A program made the translations under genes and the position numbers. A stretch of DNA of 5,993 bases from Promethearchaeota archaeon (GTDB taxonomy: Archaea > Asgardarchaeota > Lokiarchaeia > Sigynarchaeales > SOKP01): the NCBI GenBank assembly GCA_019057735.1, contig JAHLWV010000143.1, forward strand, positions 1-5,993. The letters are read 5' to 3'. The notes beneath the pieces were generated by a model, which made no database searches, was not told the origin of the DNA, and saw only the letters and a program-made list of their open reading frames with translations. This document shows, in pieces, positions 1-3,829 of the stretch (positions are counted from its first letter, which is position 1; the number at the start of each line of letters is the position of its first letter).

Positions 1-7
1 GAAAAGT

Positions 8-15
8 AAAAAAAA
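8..15 (-). terminator. T-run terminator after the small minus-strand gene
   Basis: On the minus strand a run of eight T residues lies about 8 bases beyond the stop codon of the small gene that ends at 23. T-tracts without a strong hairpin are typical archaeal termination signals. No stem-loop is visible before it, and the window ends just beyond. Confidence 0.5.
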
Positions 16-22
16 TAGAAAT

Positions 23-259
23 TTACGAGCTAAGCAGCTGAAAGAGAATCGAAGCATGAGGGATATAGAATTGGTCCTTCACCTTTATAACGACGGTATG
101 AAAATACTCAGCTAAACCTAAGAAACCTCGAATAACTGATTCGTCTTCCTCAAATTTAAATGTAATTTTTGCTATAGCAGCACTAGCACTGAAAGTGGCT
201 TTTTCATAAACCCTTTCGTCAATCAAAGGAATCTTCAATTCGTTTACGATTTCATACAC
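23..259 (-). CDS. Small hypothetical protein, unrecognised family
   Basis: I do not recognise this protein. From a GTG at 257-259 it has 78 residues. A helical N-terminal stretch (YEIVNEL) leads to an Ala/Ser-rich segment (about residues 24-31), a likely strand (KITFKFEEDE), a helix (VIRGFLGLAEYF) and a hydrophobic strand (TVVIKVKDQFYI). I see no signal peptide, membrane helix, cysteine cluster or catalytic motif, so it looks like a small soluble alpha/beta protein. The GTG has no usable Shine-Dalgarno because AAAAGG abuts it. The frame stays open upstream to a stop at 356-358 and would add residues such as IPKRELFIKR. An AGGTG lies 7 bases before an ATT codon (287-289), so the true protein may be about 88 residues with a rare ATT start. 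The amino-acid composition looks like real coding sequence, and the gene is divergent from the Pro-rich gene. Confidence 0.6.
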   Translation of the reverse strand: MYEIVNELKIPLIDERVYEKATFSASAAIAKITFKFEEDESVIRGFLGLAEYFHTVVIKVKDQFYIPHASILFQLLSS

Positions 260-339
260 CCTTTTGATAAAGAGTTCTCGCTTTGGAATCTTAACACACC
301 TATTAATATTGATTACTATTATTAAACTTACAAATGAAA

Positions 340-357
340 TATGATATATAATATATT
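340..357 (-). promoter_or_regulatory. TATA-like box for the small minus-strand gene
   Basis: Read on the minus strand this stretch contains TTATATATC in an AT-rich context. A TATA box here predicts a transcript start near 320-328. That fits a short leader before a start near 289 better than before the GTG at 259. It is a weak call because the whole region is AT-rich. Confidence 0.35.
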
Positions 358-486
358 AGGTTCGGAACATTTAAGAGTTTTTTTTTAACTGTGAAAAATA
401 GTGCCCATTGAATTTAATTTAGGAAAATCTATGATACAAATATTATACAAAAATAAAAATATAAATTAATAAATTACAATTACTAC

Positions 487-501
487 TATAGCTATATATT
501 A
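487..501 (+). promoter_or_regulatory. TATA box overlapping a 10-bp palindrome
   Basis: GCTATATATTA (491-501) is a good archaeal TATA-like element. It places transcription start near 521-525, just ahead of the GGAGG at 530-534. The perfect palindrome TATAGCTATA (487-496) overlaps it and could be an operator half-covering the TATA box. Because the sequence is so AT-rich, the palindrome may be chance. Confidence 0.45.
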
Positions 502-529
502 TTCTTTTAAAATAGATGATTAAAAATTT

Positions 530-550
530 GGAGGAAATGAACTAGCGTTG
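530..550 (+). promoter_or_regulatory. Shine-Dalgarno, two-codon mini-ORF and TTG start
   Basis: GGAGG at 530-534 is a full Shine-Dalgarno. The nearest ATG (537-539) is only 2 bases away and reads ATG-AAC-TAG, so it cannot open the gene. The coding frame has an in-frame stop at 521-523 and its first usable start is TTG at 548-550, 13 bases from the Shine-Dalgarno and 2 bases after the mini-ORF stop. This is long spacing for initiation and leaves room for termination-reinitiation. Confidence 0.55.
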
Positions 551-1237
551 GTTTCGAAGGAATATAAGAAGATAGAGAGAGTCGTTAATTTTATGAAAAA
601 GGGTTTAACCTCTTTAAGCGACGACTTAGAAGATACGGTTAAGGGGATTAATGATTTTGTAAAATCGTTAAACAAAGCCTTGAAAGATTTGAAAAATGTT
701 TCTATTGAACCAGAATTAAAAACTGTTAGCACATCATCTAAGAAAATTGTCGCACCTTCAGATGGTATGGCTAAAACTGCAGCGGCGAGTACTTTGTTTA
801 GTTTATTAAGTGGTAGTCCTGCTCCAGCACAAGAAATGCCTTCAACTACCACAGCTACAGTATCTCCAACGGTAGGTGGCCCTCCTAAAGCTCCTGGAAA
901 GGGTCCTCCAAAAAGGCCATCAACGGGAGTACCTCCAAAAGCGCCCTCTAAAAGTGGACCACCTAAACGAACTAATTTACCTCCAGCGCCAAAATTACCC
1001 CCAAGTTCGCCTGATATGCCCTCTAAAGCTCCTGATGCAGGAATTGTGCAATCACCCTCATTTGCTAAGAGACCGATCCCGCCAAAAGCACCGTCATCAG
1101 GTGCTCCATCCAGACCACCTGGAGCTCCAGCGGCTTCCCCTGCACCAGCACCTCAAGCAGGAGGTGGTTTAAGTTCTCTCCGAGATGAAATGTTAGAGGA
1201 ATTAAATCGTTTAAAGAAGATTATGAGAGGAGATTAG
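548..1237 (+). CDS. Coiled-coil / proline-rich scaffold-like protein with C-terminal amphipathic helix
   Basis: The 229-residue protein has three parts. Residues 4-50 are strongly helical and coil-like, with hydrophobic residues spaced among Lys, Asp and Glu. Residues 91-207 are a Pro/Ala/Ser/Lys-rich disordered region with five PPK motifs (starting at 112, 120, 129, 138 and 178), often PPKAP or PPKR, plus LPPAPKLPP. Residues 208-226 form a short amphipathic helix (SLRDEMLEELNRLKKIM). There is no signal peptide or membrane segment, so it should be cytosolic. The layout is that of an adaptor: oligomerising helix, Pro-rich ligand for modules such as profilin or SH3-like folds, and a terminal binding helix. 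No Pro run exceeds two, weaker than classical profilin ligands. The start is TTG behind GGAGG, and the gene ends with tandem stops TAG TAA. An actin-related gene lies two genes downstream. The family is unidentified; the function is inferred from architecture only. Confidence 0.8.
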   Translation: MVSKEYKKIERVVNFMKKGLTSLSDDLEDTVKGINDFVKSLNKALKDLKNVSIEPELKTVSTSSKKIVAPSDGMAKTAAASTLFSLLSGSPAPAQEMPSTTTATVSPTVGGPPKAPGKGPPKRPSTGVPPKAPSKSGPPKRTNLPPAPKLPPSSPDMPSKAPDAGIVQSPSFAKRPIPPKAPSSGAPSRPPGAPAASPAPAPQAGGGLSSLRDEMLEELNRLKKIMRGD

Positions 1238-1249
1238 TAACTAACTCCA

Positions 1250-1284
1250 TTTTTCTCATCTAATACTTATTTTTAAACCTTTTT
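1250..1284 (+). terminator. T-run terminators after the Pro-rich gene
   Basis: Three runs of five T occur at 1250-1254, 1270-1274 and 1280-1284, within 50 bases after the tandem stop codons. This clustered T-tract pattern is typical of archaeal intrinsic termination and needs no hairpin; none is evident. Confidence 0.5.
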
Positions 1285-1333
1285 AGCGCAGATCTTTACA
1301 TCTAATAAGATTCACTATTATTAATTCAAAACA

Positions 1334-1341
1334 TTTTTAAT
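1334..1341 (+). promoter_or_regulatory. TATA-like box for the deacetylase gene
   Basis: TTTTTAAT sits about 26-34 bases before the ATG at 1368, which would put transcription start at or very near the start codon. No Shine-Dalgarno precedes this ATG, so a leaderless mRNA is the simplest reading. Confidence 0.4.
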
Positions 1342-1367
1342 CATCGATTATGAACTATTTAGTATAG

Positions 1368-2114
1368 ATGGACAAACATAATTCTATCATCTGCGAAAAC
1401 AATATACCAATCGTAGTTCCTAAACGCATAATGGTGCTTGCTGGTCATCCAGATGACGAAATCATATCCTGTGGTGGCACTCTTCTAAAATATCAAGCTT
1501 TAGGATCACAAATAGTTGTTGTAGTTGCGACGAATGGTGTTGGTGGATATGCAAGAAGTAATCAAAAAGAAGGAATTATAAATCAAAGAAAGCATGAACT
1601 TGATTCTGTTCGATCTGCGTTGAAGTGTGAAATTATAGAATTAGAATTTCCTGATATGGACATAACTCGAGAAAAAATCTCTAAGATAACAAATCTTATT
1701 AGAGATACTAAGCCTCAAGTTGTTTTATTGCCTCATCATTCTGATTTTCATCGAGTGCATCGAAACTTGGCTCTAATTTCAAGAGAAGCAATTTACCATT
1801 GTTCGACGGGTAAAGCTTATGGAGGATACGAAAGAAACTGGACTCCATTAGGTGTGTATTATTACGAAGGTCCTTCGTGTAAATTTCAATATATTGAGAG
1901 TTCTGTTTTTGTTATAGTAAATATCGAAGAATTTTGGGAGAAGAAAAAAGAGATATTTAACATCGCCTACCTTACTCAGAAAGAAGTTTTAGGAAGAGTA
2001 ATGGAGTGGGCAGAAGATACTGCGATTTTAAGAGGTAACGAAATAAATTCGTCGTATGGAGAAGCGTATATTCCTGAAACTACCTATACACCACTTAAGC
2101 TTTTATTAGTATAG
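1368..2114 (+). CDS. PIG-L/LmbE-family zinc-dependent N-acetylglucosamine deacetylase
   Basis: Members of this family hydrolyse the N-acetyl group of GlcNAc-containing substrates: GlcNAc-phosphatidylinositol, GlcNAc-inositol or -malate, or diacetylchitobiose in archaea. The 248-residue protein has the Rossmann-like start RIMVLAGHPDDE (residues 20-31). H27 and D30 are the expected zinc ligands and D29 the catalytic base. The second motif HHSDFHRVH (123-131) supplies the third zinc ligand, H131, and the active-site H128. The C-terminal RG...SYGEAY (222-233) is also family-typical. Length is normal and the metal site is complete, so it is probably active. No signal peptide or membrane segment is seen, suggesting a cytosolic enzyme of glycan, glycolipid or small-molecule metabolism; the substrate cannot be read. 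The ATG at 1368 is directly preceded by an in-frame TAG, fixing the longest form. It lies between the Pro-rich and actin-related genes without evidence of co-function. Confidence 0.9.
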   Translation: MDKHNSIICENNIPIVVPKRIMVLAGHPDDEIISCGGTLLKYQALGSQIVVVVATNGVGGYARSNQKEGIINQRKHELDSVRSALKCEIIELEFPDMDITREKISKITNLIRDTKPQVVLLPHHSDFHRVHRNLALISREAIYHCSTGKAYGGYERNWTPLGVYYYEGPSCKFQYIESSVFVIVNIEEFWEKKKEIFNIAYLTQKEVLGRVMEWAEDTAILRGNEINSSYGEAYIPETTYTPLKLLLV

Positions 2115-2115
2115 A

Positions 2116-2150
2116 ATATATATAAAAAGATTAAATTTGTTTATTAAATA
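2116..2150 (+). promoter_or_regulatory. TATA-like elements upstream of the actin-related gene
   Basis: ATATATATAAAAAG begins immediately after the deacetylase stop, and a second candidate, TATTAAATAA, lies at 2141-2150. The first predicts a leader of roughly 35-40 bases, the second a very short leader. No Shine-Dalgarno precedes the ATG at 2183, which favours a short or absent leader. Either way the actin-related gene can be transcribed on its own. Confidence 0.4.
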
Positions 2151-2182
2151 AGCGAATAAATTGCTAAAATTAATTTGACATT

Positions 2183-3298
2183 ATGGGCAATCTTACTGTT
2201 GTTTTAGACATTGGACAGTTTTCAGCTAAAGCGGGTTTTGCTGGTGAAGATATGCCAAGCCAAGTATTCTTCACAATCGTAGGAAAGCCTAAATATAGAC
2301 AAATTGATTACGAGTATGGAATGGTTCGACAGGACGACTATTACGTAGGAGACGAGATTCAATCTTTAGGTTTATACAAAGTGCTTCACCCTATTAATAA
2401 AGGTACAATACAAGACTGGGTATCATTCGGAAAAATAATTGATTATATCTTCTATAATTTAAGAGTGGATCCTAGTTTGGTAAATGTCTTATTTGCCGTC
2501 CATCCGTTGTTTCCTCATAATGATTTAAAAAAGCTATTTGAATTATTTCTTGAACATTATCAATGCAATGCATTTTATCCGGTATTAGATTCTATGCTCA
2601 CCTTGTATGCAGGAGGATTTCGAACAGGCTTGGTAATAGAGATCGGAGATAGTCTAACAAGAATAGTCCCAATCTATGAAGGTTATAAGCTTGATCACGC
2701 AATTAGAATTCTTGAAATTGGCGGAAGAACTCTCACAAAATTTATGGAAAAAATATTAGGTGAAAAAGGGTATTCGTCAGATTCTTCTATAAGAAGAGAA
2801 CTCGTCAGAGCCTTAAAGGAAAAAGCGTGTTTTGTATCCCTCGATTACAAAGAAGATTTGAAGAGAGTTGAACAATATGAAAAAGAATATTCCTTGCCGG
2901 ATGGCTCAACAATTTCTTTAGCCAGAGAAAGGTTCGAAGTTCCGGAGTTGTTATTTAGTCCTTCAATGGAATTGGAGGAGATATCTCTCCCAGAAGCAAT
3001 TATGGATGTAATTGAAATGTGTGACCTAGATGTCCGTCCAGATTTACTAAACAACATTTTTTTGTCGGGAGGATCTTCGATGTTTCCAAATCTCAAGTCT
3101 CGAATCTACCTAGAATTAGAATTAGAATTGGCGAGGCGTAAAAAGAAAAGCCAAGTCATCAAAATAATAGCACCCCGGGAAAGAATATTCTCAGTATGGG
3201 TAGGAGGATCGATTTTAGGAATGATTCCCGAATTCGAGCAGAACTGGATAACCAGAGCGAAATATTTTACTGATGGCATTCCTGAAGACATTCTATAA
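2183..3298 (+). CDS. Divergent actin-family (Arp-like) protein
   Basis: The 371-residue protein covers the full actin fold, close to actin's 375, and matches actin rather than MreB or ParM. It has phosphate loop 1 (DIGQFSAKAGFAGED, 9-23), YVGDEIQS (54-61), LYAGGFRTG (141-149), phosphate loop 2 (EIGDSLTRIVPIYEGY, 153-168), KEKACFVSLD (212-221), LPDG (238-241), LSGGSSMFPN (294-303) and IKIIAPRER...SVWVGGSIL (326-345). Actin binds ATP and polymerises. Here D9, K16, G155 and D156 are kept, but the equivalents of Q137, D154 and H161 are D136, E153 and R160, and S14-G15 are Q-F. The acidic N-terminus and the last C-terminal residues of actin are absent, and a basic RRKKK insert lies at 318-322. I infer a nucleotide-binding actin-related protein with slow or no hydrolysis. 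Start: ATG at 2183, with an in-frame stop at 2171-2173 and no Shine-Dalgarno. Family call is firm; cellular role is open. Confidence 0.95.
   Translation: MGNLTVVLDIGQFSAKAGFAGEDMPSQVFFTIVGKPKYRQIDYEYGMVRQDDYYVGDEIQSLGLYKVLHPINKGTIQDWVSFGKIIDYIFYNLRVDPSLVNVLFAVHPLFPHNDLKKLFELFLEHYQCNAFYPVLDSMLTLYAGGFRTGLVIEIGDSLTRIVPIYEGYKLDHAIRILEIGGRTLTKFMEKILGEKGYSSDSSIRRELVRALKEKACFVSLDYKEDLKRVEQYEKEYSLPDGSTISLARERFEVPELLFSPSMELEEISLPEAIMDVIEMCDLDVRPDLLNNIFLSGGSSMFPNLKSRIYLELELELARRKKKSQVIKIIAPRERIFSVWVGGSILGMIPEFEQNWITRAKYFTDGIPEDIL
3111..3128 (+). repeat. Three tandem TAGAAT hexamers inside the actin-related gene
   Basis: The hexamer TAGAAT occurs three times in a row and encodes the alternating LELELEL stretch (about residues 310-316). 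It lies where the protein is about four residues longer than actin, next to the RRKKK insert, so replication slippage may have made part of the insertion. Confidence 0.8.
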
Positions 3299-3337
3299 AT
3301 CATGGTTAAGATTCAAGCTACTGTTTTTTGAAGTATT

Positions 3338-3369
3338 ACTGTAATAATACAAGCGTATTACAGTTTTTT
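3338..3369 (+). terminator. Hairpin plus T6 terminator of the actin-related gene
   Basis: ACTGTAATA (3338-3346) and TATTACAGT (3356-3364) form a perfect 9-bp inverted repeat with a 9-base loop. A run of six T follows directly (3364-3369, the first T shared with the stem). Another T6 lies upstream at 3324-3329 after the stop codon. This looks like a bacterial-style intrinsic terminator, more structured than the bare T-tracts elsewhere in the window. Confidence 0.7.
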
Positions 3370-3384
3370 AAAAATATTATTCCG

Positions 3385-3393
3385 ATATTATAT
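3385..3393 (+). promoter_or_regulatory. TATA-like box for the winged-helix gene
   Basis: ATATTATAT lies after the actin gene terminator and predicts transcription start near 3412-3416, immediately ahead of the GGAGG at 3417-3421. The winged-helix gene therefore seems to have its own promoter. Confidence 0.4.
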
Positions 3394-3416
3394 CTTAGTG
3401 TAATTTCATCTTAATT

Positions 3417-3431
3417 GGAGGAATGAAAATG
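3417..3431 (+). promoter_or_regulatory. Shine-Dalgarno that decides between two ATGs
   Basis: GGAGG at 3417-3421 is followed by ATG at 3423 (1-base gap) and by a second in-frame ATG at 3429 (7-base gap). The second has normal spacing and is the preferred start, so the protein would begin MEKPQ rather than MKMEKPQ. Confidence 0.6.
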
Positions 3432-3794
3432 GAAAAACCTCAAAATACTAGTTTTGAACAAACAAAAGTTTTAAAAAAATATTACAAGCCTAATTACTCT
3501 CAATTATTTAATAAGATAAAAGACATTAAAACTCCGGTGAAAAATGAAATATTAATGTCTTTACTTGACGGGAATTGGCATACAGAATTAGATTTAATAA
3601 GAGTAGCTAAGCAAAAAATGAGATATTTGGGTGCTGTAACCTTAGGAACAATGATTCACTCTTTAAATCACCATTTAAAGAACGATTACCTTGAAAGGAA
3701 AATAATAAACGGAAAGCTATCTTATAGAATCTCAGATAATTATGTTGGGCTAACTCGAGCGGCGTACAACAAATATAGGTTTAAAATGGATTAA
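3423..3794 (+). CDS. Winged helix-turn-helix DNA-binding protein
   Basis: A small basic protein of 121-123 residues, probably a cytosolic transcription regulator. Counting from the first ATG, residues 1-35 are a polar, Lys/Tyr-rich tail. A winged-helix domain follows: helix 1 (VKNEILMSLLDG, 39-50), helix 2 (HTELDLIRVAKQ, 53-64), recognition-type helix (TLGTMIHSLNHHLK, 73-86) and the wing (LERKIINGKLSYRI, 90-103), ending in GLTRAAYNKYR. No ligand-binding or metal-binding domain is attached, so the effector and target genes are unknown. From memory, proteins with this WHTELDLIR / GAVTLGTM pattern recur in Asgard genomes, which I cannot confirm here. The better start is ATG 3429 by Shine-Dalgarno spacing. 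It is convergent with the topoisomerase gene, only 21 bases apart. Confidence 0.82.
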   Translation: MKMEKPQNTSFEQTKVLKKYYKPNYSQLFNKIKDIKTPVKNEILMSLLDGNWHTELDLIRVAKQKMRYLGAVTLGTMIHSLNHHLKNDYLERKIINGKLSYRISDNYVGLTRAAYNKYRFKMD

Positions 3795-3829
3795 TTTTTA
3801 ATCAATTTTCTTTTTTTAACTTCTTTTTT
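3783..3829. terminator. Bidirectional AT-rich terminator between convergent genes
   Basis: An inverted repeat (3783-3788 with 3804-3809 and GATTAA 3789-3794 with TTAATC 3798-3803, one mismatch, 3-base loop) straddles the stop codon of the winged-helix gene. On the plus strand T-runs follow at 3811-3817 and 3824-3829, the second inside the topoisomerase 3' end. The symmetric stem can serve both convergent transcripts. Confidence 0.55.

Larger units (their letters stand above)
260..547. other. AT-rich divergent intergenic region
   Basis: This 288-base gap separates the divergent small gene and the Pro-rich gene. It holds TATA-like sequences in both directions, a run of nine T (378-386), a small interrupted palindrome GTTC-G-GAAC (360-368) and the TATAGCTATA dyad (487-496). 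I see no open frame of useful length, no tRNA-like fold and no direct repeat array. The first 30-100 bases may actually belong to the 5' end of the minus-strand gene. Confidence 0.6.

Noticed and set aside
360..368. GTTC-G-GAAC interrupted palindrome as an operator
   Set aside because: The arms are only four bases and it is not repeated elsewhere in the window, so chance is sufficient.
378..386. Run of nine T as a terminator or the end of a small RNA
   Set aside because: No gene, hairpin or promoter with suitable spacing lies upstream on the plus strand, so it is most likely part of the AT-rich spacer.
520..852. Minus-strand open frame of 110 codons opposite the Pro-rich gene
   Set aside because: It is antisense to a frame with clear coil and Pro-rich composition, has no ribosome-binding site, and its own product shows no recognisable domain.
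876..1172. Plus-strand open frame of 98 codons in another phase inside the Pro-rich gene
   Set aside because: It is a by-product of the CCN-rich repeats, giving Leu/His/Gln-rich low-complexity sequence. The Pro-rich phase is continuous with good coding sequence on both sides.
548..1237. Pro-rich protein as an ESCRT-III/CdvB protein or a formin
   Set aside because: The N-terminal helix is too short for the ESCRT-III core and there is no FH2 domain. Only the Pro-rich and tail features recall these systems.
1368..3298. Deacetylase and actin-related genes as a functional operon
   Set aside because: The 68-base gap with TATA-like sequence argues for separate promoters, and no known pathway links the two products.
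2845..3303. Two minus-strand open frames opposite the actin-related gene
   Set aside because: The plus strand encodes conserved actin motifs throughout, and the antisense products have no recognisable features.
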